Of a stretch of DNA of 64,000 nt, positions 9,944 to 21,027 are shown in pieces; position 1 is the first letter of the stretch; each line of letters begins with the position of its first letter. Position numbers and translations under genes: made by a program. The stretch lies in NCBI GenBank assembly GCA_963942565.1, contig OZ012697.1, forward strand, positions 22,869,781-22,933,780. The letters run 5' to 3'. Origin of the DNA: Maea johnstoni. Its lineage: Eukaryota > Annelida > Polychaeta > Spionida > Magelonidae. The notes under the pieces were generated by a model. It was not told the origin of the DNA. It was given only the letters and a program-made list of their open reading frames with translations, and ran no database searches.

Positions 9944-10553
9944 CATAGTCTTAGCCAGCAGGGCGTCATGTGGACACCTAATGACCTAAACCCTCAAGAA
10001 TCTTCCTCAGGACATCCAAAATGTTTGGGGAGTTATTTAGAAAAATGTCATTTTCAAACATAAAATTGAATTCATTTCACACCAATATAAATCCACAATT
10101 GCTTTAAATCCCATGAAAGTGTAAAGGGAAGATATGCCTTAATTCCATTAGTAAATACACAGGGCTCGACAAATAGCAGAGTTCCATCTCCTGGGGGATC
10201 TAAATTCCGAAATGACCCTGTCGGGTTACCTCAAGTTGGATTCAGGTAGTCCCGTTGGACTACCTGAATCCTGGGGAAGTTCTCCACTAAAACACTACAA
10301 AATGGTAGCGAGAACAGTGGCGGGCTACCTCAAATGATGGCGGGATACCTGATTTTGGGTTCAGGTAGCCCTGCCAGCCTACCTGGTCCTTTTGGGGACC
10401 GTCGAGCCCTGATACATGTTTATGGTTGTAATAAATACATGTGTATGGTTGTAATCTAAGTATATTGTGGTATCCCTAGAAAAATAGGACACCCCAAAAG
10501 TTTAGGATTGATGATTATGGGCACCCAGTTTCTAAATCCTGCCTAAGACCTTG
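9944..10553 (-). mobile_element. hAT8-1 MITE interrupted by a hAT5 element
   Basis: The ends are CATAGTCTTAGCCAGCAGGG and CCTGCCTAAGACCTTG. The body carries GTGGACACC, AGGACATCCAAAA and a GGCACCCAGTTTCTAAATCC right end. The insertion at 10160..10411 splits the block GTAAATACATGTTTATGG. Confidence 0.8.
10160..10411 (+). mobile_element. hAT5 MITE (CAGGGCTCGAC) with ATACA duplication
   Basis: The inverted ends are CAGGGCTCGACAAAT and ACCGTCGAGCCCTG. A 5-bp duplication ATACA lies on both sides (10155..10159, 10412..10416). The host hAT8-1 family gives the empty site, confirming that five bases were duplicated. Confidence 0.87.
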
Positions 10554-10900
10554 TAAATGGTCCTGCAAATGACACCCAGACGCCCTACTGCTGGCTACTG
10601 GCAGGTCCCCTAGAGTCATTGGTTTGATCATGTAACACAGTGTCTGAAGGGCAGCGACTCTGCAGCTGGGATTGTGTAACCCAGGCCCTGTAGCTACCAG
10701 GTTGGAGGGGCCTGCCTGTGTGCAGTGCTAAAAATATGTGACCTCATTTCTGCTGGCGCTATCCTGCCAATGTACATATAGTATATAAGCAGCGGCTATT
10801 GTCAACTATGGTCCCACAGCCAGCCTCTCACCACTGCGCTGGCACACTGGCTCGTAGGTACACATTGTGTCACACAAGGGAACAGGTCTCAACAACAGGT

Positions 10901-11162
10901 CAGAGTCTCAGCCAGGATCTAGAACCTGGGTGCCCAAAATTGGCAGTGGAAAAGATTTTCAAGGGAAATCAGAATAATTTGCAACCATATACATGTATTT
11001 AGTTTTTAAAATAAGGTATGATATCCATATATACAATGCCATGAAGATTACATTGAGGTGAATGAATTTCAATTATAAATATGTTTGAAATTGACCTTTC
11101 AAGGAATTCCTCACAAATTTATTTTGGGTTTTCTAGAGGGTGGTTTTTGAGGCTTTGGCAAA
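10901..11162 (+). mobile_element. hAT8-1 MITE, decayed
   Basis: The start CAGAGTCTCAGCCAGGATCT, CTGGGTGCCCAAAATTGGCA and the TTACATTGAGGTGAATGAAT block follow family order; the right end is lost near TTTTTGAGGCTTTGGC. Confidence 0.7.
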
Positions 11163-11269
11163 AACATTTTATTATCTGTATCCAAAGAGGATGTTATCAT
11201 GAAACTACCAGTTCAAACGACAGGGCTGACTGTGTGGCAGGTCCTGACTTAAGTTCCTTTTGGGCTTAT

Positions 11270-11815
11270 ATCTAGCCATGATATAATCAGTAATTAGGTA
11301 TTGTGCATATACAAATATTCAGTATACATTAGCATCACAAATATGGGGATTTATCATGCGGTGTGGTATTCTGTAAATAATGCTGCATTTATAATTATAC
11401 ACTAGGCAGGAACACAAATATGAGGTATATCATGTCATGTTCATACTTCATAGTGTGTAAATAATGCCCCAAATACAAATATTCACAAGGCATTAGCAGC
11501 AAATGATAAGCAACAGAAATTTTGGAGTTCTTAGTGTCATGTTATATTCTGCAAATAATACTGGATATTCAAATATTTGCCCGACATTAGCAGCTAATGA
11601 TTAGCAACACAAATTAGCAAGTACATAGTGGCACATTATGTTCTGCAGATAATGCTGGAATACAGCTGGGTATTTAACTATTCGGTAGACATTAGCAGCA
11701 ACTGTTAAGCAACACATTAGGCAGTATATGTTGGCACATTATATTCTTCAAATAATGCTGAATGTACAAATATTAAGTAAGCATTAGTATTGCAGAGTTG
11801 GTAGTTTATTCACCA
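11270..11815 (+). repeat. Local satellite, ~95-160 bp monomer, about 5 units
   Basis: Shared blocks are GACATTAGCAGCAA, TTAAGCAACA, GGCACATTATATTCT and CAAATAATGCTG. It ends at the target duplication of the hAT8-4 element. Confidence 0.75.
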
Positions 11816-11866
11816 GGGTCTATTCTAGGGGTGTCATTGATATGGGGCATATCAATATATCGATAA

Positions 11867-12174
11867 GGCCTAAAAAAAAAAATTGTTTGTTTCCTGTAAC
11901 CCGACCGACCCTACCATTTCATTGCCGACCCTACGTCTTTTTTTTTTTTTTAAACTTTGATCTTAACTACACGGAAAGGAAAGCAGGGCAGGTTTACAGT
12001 TGCACAAAGCACATGCAGCACACCAAAGCAGGCATGTCTAGGGCTAGGTTGTGTGTCATCCCCTACAGAAGAAGAAAAGAAACATAAGAAACAAGTGACA
12101 GGAAACATAAGTGACAGGTAACATAACTGACAAGAAGCACCGTTACAGGAAACAAAAAATATTTTTTTTAGGCC
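11867..12174 (+). mobile_element. Harb-1 MITE with TAA duplication
   Basis: GGCCTAAAAAAAAAAATTG and TTGTTTCCTGTAAC at the left mirror CGTTACAGGAAACA and TTTTTTAGGCC at the right. TAA flanks both ends. An internal run of ACAGGAAACATAA variants is repeated four times. The TWA target fits PIF/Harbinger. Confidence 0.75.
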
Positions 12175-12307
12175 TAACTCTCCTTAAACAATACAGCCTG
12201 CTTTTACTTGTCAATACATATCGCAATGTATCGAAATACCAAAAACATGAAAATGGGCACTTAGAGAAGAAATTGAGAGCTGTATATTGCTGGTGTTGCC
12301 AGTCACA

Positions 12308-12830
12308 TACCGTAATTTTGCGTGTATAAGACGCACCCGTATATAAGATGCACCCCTTGTTCAGGCCTTTGAAATGATGTAGGGACCTTAGCTTTGTGTA
12401 TAGTGCGCACCCCCTTTTCGTAAACATTGTGGCAGGTCAACTCCTCACGAAAAACGCTAGAAAACTGGTGTAACACATCGAAATGTGTGAAAGTTGACAT
12501 GAATACTTATCACTCTGTGTCAGTGCCCGGTACTCATTGTCCTAGGCACGATATAGATTGTAATCTGCAGTTACAATTACAATTCATAGAAGCCGCGGTA
12601 TACGTCGATGGGCATTGTCCTCGCCGCATTATAATTGTAATTTGGCATAACCCGCCCGCTTGTTTGAATCTAGGTAGAGTTGAGTTCAGGTAATCCACCG
12701 TATCTCCGTGTGGCCTGGGAACTCAATGTAAAACACCTTAGATTTCTAGCTTTGTGTATAAGACGCACCCCCGATTTGAGTGGGAAAATTCATGTAAAAA
12801 AGTGCGTCTTATACACGCGAAACGACGGTA
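12308..12830 (+). mobile_element. TA-1 MITE, copy 1
   Basis: The inverted ends CCGTAATTTTGCGTGTATAA and TTATACACGCGAAACGACGG abut TA on both sides. The interior repeats GTATAAGACGCACC three more times. A second copy lies at 55124..55721. Confidence 0.85.
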
Positions 12831-12913
12831 CTCTCTAAGCATTTCTCTACATGGTCATGCCTCACTTTTCTTGTTGCATTCCAAGAAGAAGCAATAAAAT
12901 GTACATGTAGTGC

Positions 12914-14916
12914 TGTTACGGACGGAAAAGCGATTGGGACAGGAAGTATGGCTGGAAGGTTAAAATCAGGGGATCAATGACAGCTATGGATTTTCAGTGT
13001 GCATCTCAATATAAGGTTCAGGGCATATCCATCTATTCTCTATGGGTTGAGGAATTTTCCAAAGAGATCCATGTTGTTTTAAAGGTATGATATACAGAGA
13101 AGATGCTTACAAGGTACCTTGGGTGGATGAGCAATATTTGAGTATGGACGACGTTTCTTACATGCATTACTCCGCATAATAGTTCCAACTGATTTAGCTT
13201 AGATGCCTCCTTAACATTATAAAGCTGAGAAAGTTGTGATTAGCATCATTTTAGTTTGTTTTCTCAGAGGTAGATGATTTCATTCACCACCTGGCCAGTG
13301 GTCAGTTTAATCACTTCCTATACACATCAAGGCTGTTGACCAGTATAGCCCAGACAATGTGGATTCTGTTTCCTCCACTTCCCCCTCTCATCAATACCTC
13401 TGATTCTCCAGCCTGGGGAAGAGGAAAAGGTTGGGAGGAAATTGCATTTACCCTGATTAACACCTCTGATTCTTTAGTCTTGGGAGGGAGGATGGGTTGG
13501 GGGGAAATTGCATTTACCCCGATTGACTGAATAGGTGGCTTCAGGATTAAGGATGTAGGGTGGAATGGAGACTTTTTGCATCTGCAGACAGGATGAAGGT
13601 GTCTAGACAAAGTGTACACCTGTACATTGTTAAAAAATAGTTCAAAAAGATATACTTAAAATATTTTAAGAATTTGTGGGTAACTATGGAATGCTCTAGA
13701 AGTTCATGATTAGCTATATGGTCAAATGGATGATTAAGACCTTTGAGTCATGAAATGTAACAGACATTTCTAACGCTATCAATTGATAACAACATATCTG
13801 TATTCTGAATGAATTATGAATATGTGTAGTTAACAAGAGTGTCCAGTCTGCTAAATACTTTGAAATACCTTTGTGATATTCTTTTATTCATGCATATTTG
13901 ATCTTATTGACAGTTGGCTATTTTTTCTGGCTCAGTTCTAACATGTCTATTGGGTGAATGGAGAATTTATGTAGAAGTGTATTGATATCCAGTATTGGAT
14001 ATGAACTGAATTGGTATTCCTAACCAAACATATATCATGAACATCAGTGGTATTAAAACCTGTAATAGCATCACTAATATGTGTGAAATTGCACTTGAGA
14101 TTTTTTTAATCTAGGGTCATAGCATTATTGCAATATGGAGGCACACCTTCATCATACCACAATTTGCTTTTTAAGAATCCACTCTTCACTTGCTTAAAAT
14201 ACCGTATATAGTTATCTTTAATAATAGAGAGAATGTAGGGTTCTTGTTTAGAGTGTTTTCAATGTTTAAGCCACAATAATTTCAGAACATAGAATTGAGA
14301 GTGTCAGTCTCTCAGCTAAATCTGAATAAATTTAGTTTCTGAGATCATTTTGTCTGTAATTTATCATTTAGACCACTGATCTATGAATAACTTTGTATAA
14401 AACATTCTTATGTGAGTCTTCCATATGACATTTTTAAAATTTTGAGTGATGTAATAATATTTTGACCTCTTAGAAATGTTTTATGTACGGAATCCTCCCC
14501 CTTCTCCACTTGCGACGAAAGTTTCCCGTCCGTAACAGTATGCATTTTCCGTCCGTAACACTGAATTAATTCCTCCAAAATTTAAGTGGGATAATGAAAA
14601 TTTTAAATACTTGCAGAAATAGAGACTTGAGGATCTTGGCTACATTGCCCATATGCTAAACTTTAATTTTCTTCAGTATTTGAAGAAGGATTTCTGTTTT
14701 TGTGAAGGTATCTAAAACCTCCGTCGCAGAGTTTCCCGTCCGTAACAGCAATAAATTCATTAAAATCTACTATTTTGTCAAAAAGATTTAACAAACTTTT
14801 TTTATAATAGTGTTTTAGAATGGTATATCTATAAGATAAAACAGCTAAATCAGGAAGTTTCCCTCAATTTAAGGAGAAATATTGAATTAAACTCTCTAAA
14901 ATTCCCGTCCGTAACA
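12914..14916 (+). mobile_element. 2.0-kb element with TGTTACGGACGG ends and internal motif copies
   Basis: The left end TGTTACGGACGGAAA is inverted at the right as TTCCCGTCCGTAACA (to 14916). Three more right-type motifs sit inside (14524..14536, 14549..14560, 14734..14746). No target duplication is visible and the long AT-rich interior has no credible frame. The boundaries rest only on the motifs, and the class is unknown. Confidence 0.5.
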
Positions 14917-15169
14917 ATTTGAATAGCTTGATATGGCCCTATATATCAATGCATCGTATCGAAATTGAAAACAATTTATCAATAATATATCGAATAGAGA
15001 AATAATTCTAAACAATGACATCCCTAGTCTATTCACTGGCTGCCCAAAATTGCCACTTGTGAAATTTTGGCCATCCTATTTTTCAAGGGAGACTTATGGA
15101 TGCACTGTTTAGTCCAAAAAATTTCTGCGATTTCTAGCACAGAACATCGATCATGTAATGTACTTGATA

Positions 15170-15540
15170 TTACGAGCACGGTTTTGGCGATCTACTTAGA
15201 ACTGTCTTTTTTCTGACGAACAGGTTCCCTGCGCCGTGGATGATAAAACCGAAACAGCCTTCCCGAAGGCAACATTTTGCATTCCATATGGTTCTGTCGC
15301 TGAAGATATTATGCATAGCTGGTGTAATAACGTGTCGAGCCGCTCGCTGCACATACAAATATCACCTCCTTTCGCAGAATCGATATCTCATTTGCGATGG
15401 CTGGCATCATTATCGGGGACGGAACTCTGCTATGGCAGCGCTATAATCAGTTCCCGATCCCGGCAGCTTCGCCAGGCTCGGCTGAAAAGCTAATATCACA
15501 TAGGTAATCTTCATCTTCGGTTGCCATGGAGACTGTCTCT
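15170..15540 (+). promoter_or_regulatory. CpG-rich intronic island with an X-box-like site
   Basis: CpG dinucleotides are conspicuously frequent here compared with the AT-rich surroundings. GTTGCCATGGAGAC (15520..15533) resembles the RFX X-box GTTGCCATGGMAAC. Several short frames overlap on both strands but none is recognisable. It could be an internal promoter, an enhancer or an old element. Confidence 0.35.
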
Positions 15541-15614
15541 CGTTGATTCCAATAGCCATTAGTGCTTCACCTTCTGAAACAGCAGTGTTCTCATAGAAGT
15601 AGACTGGTGCCAAG

Positions 15615-15927
15615 CAGGGTCTTAGCCGATATTTGGAAACAGGGTGTCCAAATAGAGGTTTCATAGACTGTTGCGTGTCCAAAGTGTGGTACAAAATACA
15701 TACTACTAATAAGATAGACCCTATACCTTTACAGATTTTGCTTTTTTAGGCCAGATACTGCTTTGTGTGTCTTAAAAAAGTGACACTACAGCTTCTTCAT
15801 CTTCTATCTTCTAAGAAAAGTCATCTTCAGCAAATTCTGACATAAACTTTTGGGTGTCCAAACTGTCAAAAAACAGTGTTATGCGTGTCCAAATGACACG
15901 CTGGACGCATAGGCGGCTAAGCCCCTG
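15615..15927 (+). mobile_element. hAT8-3 MITE with GTGCCAAG duplication
   Basis: The ends are CAGGGTCTTAGCCG and GGCTAAGCCCCTG. The exact 8-bp duplication GTGCCAAG (15607..15614, 15928..15935) is part of the satellite monomer, so the pre-insertion site is visible in neighbouring units. Confidence 0.93.
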
Positions 15928-16578
15928 GTGCCAAGCCCTCAGCTAGCTTTTTATGTTAGATTATATTGAGGGTTTCATTTCTAGTAGGTTTCCATGTTCT
16001 CCATTTAAGACATTGTATAGAGAGGAGAAAAGGCAGTGTTCTCATAGAAGTAGACTGGTGCCAAGCCCTCAGCTAGCTTTTTATGTTAGATTATATTGAG
16101 GGTTTCATTTCTAGTAGGTTTCCATGTTCTCCATTTAGGACATTGTATAGAGAGGAGAAAAGGCAGTGTTCTCATAGAAGTAGACTGATGCCAAGCGTGT
16201 GATATTCATTCTCCAGTCTTCATTGCTAGCTTTTTATCTTGGATTTTATTGAGGATTTAATTTCTAGCTCGTGTTCTCCATTTAGGATATTGTATCTATA
16301 GGGGAATAAAGGCAGTACTATAGTAGTAGACTGATGCCAAGCCTGCAGAAGTGTGATATTCATTCTCCAGTCTTTATTGCTAGCTTTTTATCTTGGATTT
16401 TATTGAGGATTTAATTTATAGCTCGTGTTCCCCATTTAGGATATTGTATAGGGGAATAAAGGCAGTATTCTCATAGTAGTAGACTGATGCCAAGCCCGCA
16501 GAAGTGTGATATTCATTCTCCAGTCTTCATTGGGAGCTTTTTATGTTGGATTATATTGAGGGTTTCATTTCTATTTAA

Positions 16579-18254
16579 GGGGCATTTCACGATTTGCTCC
16601 GGTTCTACACGGGACAAAACACAGACTTCAGAGCTAAATAGCTTTTAAATGGAACTCATTTCAATAAATATTTTTGCAACAAGCAAATATTGACCATTTC
16701 CTCTATTGAAATATATATTTATAACAAATATTAAACTAATACTTTTGCCAGAAATTAGGAAAAACCTCTGGTTCTACACGGGACATCAAAGTGAAGTGAC
16801 TTTTTGATAGCTTCATTACATCTTAAATTCCTCTTCTTGTAGTAATCACATGTTAATCAAATTACATGTGTATGAAAGCAGTGAAACTCTACTTCATGAA
16901 TCTGTTTCTTTCTTGTTACATTCTCATTTAAATTCTAAGAAAACATAGTTATTAATGAAGAAGGTGGGTTCTACACGGGACGGTTCTACACGGGACACTT
17001 TTCACTTATACTTTTTCAGTACTTTTCTAGCCCCTAGAGCATAAATAAGAAGTTCTAGTTTAACAAGAACATAACCTTAATCACTAGAGTTAATATGAAT
17101 ACACTCTTTCTTCTCTTAAAGACAAGTTAAGCAGATCAATTTCAATAAATCAAATTTGCTTTTCGATAGCTTCATTTCATCTTAAATTTCTCTTCTTGCA
17201 CAAATCATATGTTAATCAAAGTATATTTGTATGGAACCAGTAAAAACTCTACTTCATGAATTTGTTTCTTTCTTGTCATATTCTCATTTAAATTCTAAGA
17301 AAACAAAGTAATTAATAAAGAAGGTGGGTTCTACACGGGACGGTTCTACACAGATGTCCCGTGTAGAACCAGATTGTCCCGTGTAGAACTTTTTTTAAGG
17401 TTCACATTTTAAAGACTTCCATTTACAAGAAATATAAGAGGAACATGTCAAAATATTTCTTTCTGTGTGTAGGGAGAAAATTCCAAAAGGATCTGTGATA
17501 GGTCTTTTAGATTTCAAGAAAAATTAACTTTTATACGTAAAAAAGTTCTACACGGGACAATGACAATTTTGATATGCATCTAAATTACTCATTTGATTAA
17601 TATTTCATTTGAAAAAAGTTGAAACAAAGTAATGAAGGCTATTGTGATGCATTCATGAAAGTTCACACACTTTTTTATATCATCTTATAGGTTTTTCAGG
17701 CGCAGATGTCCCGTGTAGAACCAGATTGTCCCGTGTAGAACTTTTTTTAAGATTCACATTTTAAAGACTTCCATTTACAAGAAATATAAGAGGAACATGT
17801 TGGAATATCTCTTTCCATGTGTAGGGAGAGAATTCCAAAAGGATCTGTGATAGGTCTTCTAGATTTCAAGAAAAATAAACTTTTATATGTAAAAAAGTTC
17901 TACACGGGACATTGACAATTTTGACATGCATAAATCACTCATTTGATTAATATTTCATTTACAAAAAAGTGGAGACAAGGTAATGAAGGCTATTGTGATG
18001 CATTCATGGAAGTTACTGATGGATAAAATCAAAATTGAAGAAAAAAATCAATATTAGTAAATGTCCCGTGTAGAACCCATAAAAATGTTTTTCAAAGTTC
18101 AATTTGCTATATCTCGCTAACTAAATAAGTCAGGAAAAAAATTAAAGTTGTTCTAGAAGGTTTAAAATGTCTACTTTTATGTTCAAATTTCTAAATCATG
18201 ATTTAAGGCTTTTGAAATTCAACAAGCCACTTCACTTTTTTGCTGAAATGCCCC
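16579..18254 (+). mobile_element. 1.68-kb TTAA element with a 16-bp motif array
   Basis: The termini GGGGCATTTCA and TGAAATGCCCC are inverted and TTAA lies at both sides (16575..16578, 18255..18258). Neighbouring monomers (CTATTCAAATGTTCT) supply the empty site. GGTTCTACACGGGACA or close forms occur seven times forward (16601, 16770, 16967, 16982, 17327, 17545, 17897) and five times reverse (17355, 17375, 17707, 17727, 18062), plus a truncated forward copy at 17342. Two internal direct duplications have periods near 357 bp (16808/17166 and 17349/17705). No transposase frame is seen. Piggybac or Kolobok mobilisation would fit TTAA. Confidence 0.85.
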
Positions 18255-18824
18255 TTAAATGTTCTTGATTTAGGACATTGTATAGGGAAACAAAGGCAGT
18301 ATTCTCATAGTAGTAGACTGATGCCAAGCCTGCAGTTCATATAAGTATGATATTCATTCTCCAGTCTTCATTGCTAGCTTTTTATCTTGGATTTTATTGA
18401 GGATTTAATTTCTAGCTGTGTTCTCCATTTAGGATATTGTATAGGGGAATAAAGGCAGTATTCTCATAGTAGTAGACTGATGCCAAGCCCGCAGAAGTGT
18501 GATATTCATTCTCCAGTCTTCATTGGAAGATTTTTATGTTAGATTATATTGAGGGTTTCATTTCTATTCAGATGTTCTCGATTTAGGACATTGTATAGGG
18601 AAGTAAAGGCAGTATTCTCATAGTAGTAGACTGATGCCAAGCCTGCAGAAGTGTGATATTCATTCTCCAGTCTTACAGCAATTGGGAGTTTTTTTTTTGT
18701 TGGATTATATTGAAGGTTTCATTTCTATTCAAATGTTCTCTATTTAGGACATTGTATAAGGAAGTAAAGGCAGTGTTATTAGTAGTAGACTGGTGCCACG
18801 TAGCTGAGATTGGGATCAGGAATC

Positions 18825-18856
18825 TGTGTGTGTGTGTGGGGGGGGGGGGGGGGGGC
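18825..18856 (+). repeat. (TG)n followed by poly-G
   Basis: TG repeats (18825..18837) run into about 19 G residues. Nothing is recognised from here to 19060. Confidence 0.85.
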
Positions 18857-19062
18857 AGGAAAGGGGGAACAGGTGACCGGGAGACAAGTGATACCTAAAT
18901 TATCACCTCCACAACAATAGCCTTTGTTACCAATATCATGGGGCCCACCTGGATCTGAGCATGTTGGTCGTGCAGACAATTCCGTATGACGCGTGGTTCG
19001 CATGATGCGCACCTGGTCAGGTGTTAATTATAGGTTTAACACCACACCTGAGCAAGGTAGTA

Positions 19063-19090
19063 TTAACCCTTATGCTGCTGGCAGGCTTTT
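19063..19090 (+). mobile_element. TTAA-1 terminal fragment
   Basis: TTAACCCTTATGCTGCTGG, the diagnostic left end of TTAA-1, is present without the rest of the element. Confidence 0.6.
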
Positions 19091-19094
19091 GTAC

Positions 19095-20070
19095 CTTTCT
19101 CACAAAACTGCGAACTCGTAATTGAATCTTATATAACTAGAACTGATATCAGTACCTGCAAGCTAGGTAATACAAGTAGGGCTAGGTATTATATGTGAAC
19201 TCGTAATTGAATATTGAATAACTAGAAATGATATTTGTAAAGGGTCTGCAAGTTAGATGATACAAGTTACAAGTAGGGCAAGATATGTGATATTAGTGGT
19301 GGGACGAGTAATCGGAAGCTCGAGCTTTTGGTCGCTGGGACCTCCGATCTGAGCACCCGAGTCCAAAAATTGATCGCTCGGAAATTACGAGCTCATGACA
19401 TTATGATAGCAACACATGCTCCTGATGCATGTGTACATAGCGATGGCCAAAACTTCCAAATTTGCACCAGATTTCCAGAAATAAAATGCTTTTTCTTAAA
19501 TCTCCGTGTCAAATGCGTAATACGCCATTTTCTGGTGCACCGATTCTCAATGCCGCGGTACACCGTATGTGTGCATGGCATGTGCCGGCATATGCCGCGG
19601 CGCAATTTTGTATTAAATCGTCCGCCTTACGATCTCGTCAATGTGGCCATAAAACTCGATATTGACTCGAGTTTTGGTCACTAGATTTGGCGAGCACTCG
19701 AGTTCATGTTTTTGGGCCGAGTCCCAGCACTATGTGATATGGGATCTTGTGATTGAATATCATACATTATAAACTGGAAATGATATTTGTACTAGCAAGC
19801 TAGATGATAAAAGTAGGGGTAGGTATTTTGACTCTTGTATACTCAAACTCATTGTATAACTAGAAATGATATTTGTAAGTGGTATGCAAGTTAGTAAATA
19901 CAAGAAGGGCAAGAAATTTGGTATGCAGAATCGTATTTGAATATTATATTGCTAGAAATGACATCAGTACCTGCAAGCTAGGTAATAAAAGGAGGGCTTG
20001 ATATGTTATGTGCAAACTGTTATTCATAACTGAATATCGCATAAACTAGAAATGATATTTGTAAATTACA
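19095..20070 (+). repeat. Local satellite, ~80-95 bp monomer, about 7 units, interrupted
   Basis: Shared blocks are TAACTAGAAATGATATTTGT, TGCAAGCTAG and TACAAGTAGGGC. A hAT MITE at 19294..19732 is inserted in the block GATATGTGATAT. Confidence 0.82.
19294..19732 (+). mobile_element. hAT MITE with TGTGATAT duplication
   Basis: The inverted ends are TAGTGGTGGGACGAG and CGAGTCCCAGCACTA, with exact 8-bp duplication TGTGATAT (19286..19293, 19733..19740). The interior has ACTCGAG/CTCGAGC words and opposing frames of up to 118 codons, with no recognisable domain. Confidence 0.88.
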
Positions 20071-20539
20071 TTTTAAATTCAAATATTTGAAGATACATGA
20101 GTACATGATGATTTTGCCATTCTTATGCAGTATGTTTTGGGGCCTGGCTCTAGCTGATAATTGTACTTTAGCCTATCCGGCAATGCAGGAACGAAGTACA
20201 ATAAAGCTCACAAGAAAGACGCATATTTGTTGATATCTACATCATCATCGATGTTGAGTCGTTGACACTATAACTTTGTTGTATGTGTTTGTTGTTAGGA
20301 CTGTATAAACCATAAACATATTTGCAGAGCCAGATAAACCTACCAACACAGATCTATATAAGCAAGCAGCCTAACACCTGTGGCTTTCCCAGGGACCTGT
20401 GAAAATCCCCCACTCAGCTTTATGGTCCTCGCAAACAATTCTACATGACGCAGCAGAATGGAGGCCCCTCAAATGAGGCCTATTTCTAGCACAGCGAATG
20501 CCAGCAGCCTTTGTGTACACACACAGCCTATAGATATGC
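20071..20539 (+). other. Intron 1 sequence, nothing recognised
   Basis: Mixed composition with no repeat family or conserved motif identified. Confidence 0.5.
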
Positions 20540-20542
20540 TTA

Positions 20543-20767
20543 GGCCTAACAGAAAATGTTGTTTGTTTCCTGTAACCTACCCTAGCAGGTTTTTACTCAG
20601 CATGATCCATACTCTCAATTTTTTTGCCCTCCCAAATCCTGATCAACACAAACATGCATAAAACAAAAAAATAACCCCCCAAAAATAAAATTTTACCGAC
20701 CTACCTACCCTATCAGAGTATTCATTTTTGAACCGTTACAGGAAACGAACAATTTATTTTCTAGTCC
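20543..20767 (+). mobile_element. Harb-1 MITE with TTA duplication
   Basis: GGCCTAACAG and TGTTTGTTTCCTGTAACC at the left mirror ACCGTTACAGGAAACG and TTTTCTAGTCC at the right. TTA flanks both sides. CATGCATAAAACA in the centre matches the 46802 and 53561 copies. Confidence 0.83.
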
Positions 20768-20884
20768 TTAGCTCTGCATGCCATTGTGGTTACCAGGTCA
20801 GGCGTTACCTGTTTAGTCTCCTGCTGTTACATGTGGGCTAGTTGGAGGAGGAAGCTTTTCAGGTCAGCGTGATGCATACTCTTA

Positions 20885-21027
20885 CTCTTAGCTAGCAGTA
20901 GGGCGTCTGGGTGGCCCTTTTGTATGTACATCCAAAACCTTCAAAAATCATCCCTCATGACATGCAAGTTTTCTTTTTGGGTAATTTTTCCAAATGTAAA
21001 TATCATTTTCAAACATTTACATGTTAA
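20885..21027 (-). mobile_element. hAT8-1 MITE fragment
   Basis: CTTAGCTAGCAGTAGGGCGT, ACATCCAAAACCTTCAAAAA and ATGTCATTTTC-like blocks follow the family's inverse order. The hAT8-2 copy at 21028 begins where it stops, and another fragment resumes near 21310..21430. Confidence 0.6.

Larger units (their letters stand above)
11826..15026 (+). mobile_element. hAT8-4 MITE expanded to 3.2 kb by three nested insertions
   Basis: The ends TAGGGGTGTCATTGATATG and CAATGACATCCCTA are inverted, and the exact 8-bp duplication GTCTATTC flanks the whole (11818..11825, 15027..15034). Removing the inner elements (11867..12174, 12308..12830, 12914..14916) leaves about 360 bp, the size of the solo hAT8-4 copy at 46112..46478, and the residue is rich in ATCGAT words like that copy. 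No transposase is present. Confidence 0.82.
15585..18800 (+). repeat. Local satellite, 130-159 bp monomer, interrupted twice
   Basis: TAGACTGRTGCCAAG recurs at 15600, 16051, 16181, 16327, 16480, 18314, 18473, 18627 and 18786, with TTCATTCTCCAGTCTTCATT and GGACATTGTATAGGG blocks in each unit. A hAT8-3 MITE (15615..15927) and a TTAA element (16579..18254) lie inside monomers; subtracting them restores spacings of 130 and 154 bp. Confidence 0.92.

Noticed and set aside
11826-15026. Autonomous 3.2-kb hAT transposon
   Set aside because: No transposase frame or domain; the length is explained by nested elements.
19328-19684. 118-residue protein
   Set aside because: It lies wholly inside a 439-bp hAT MITE, has an opposing frame and shows no domain.
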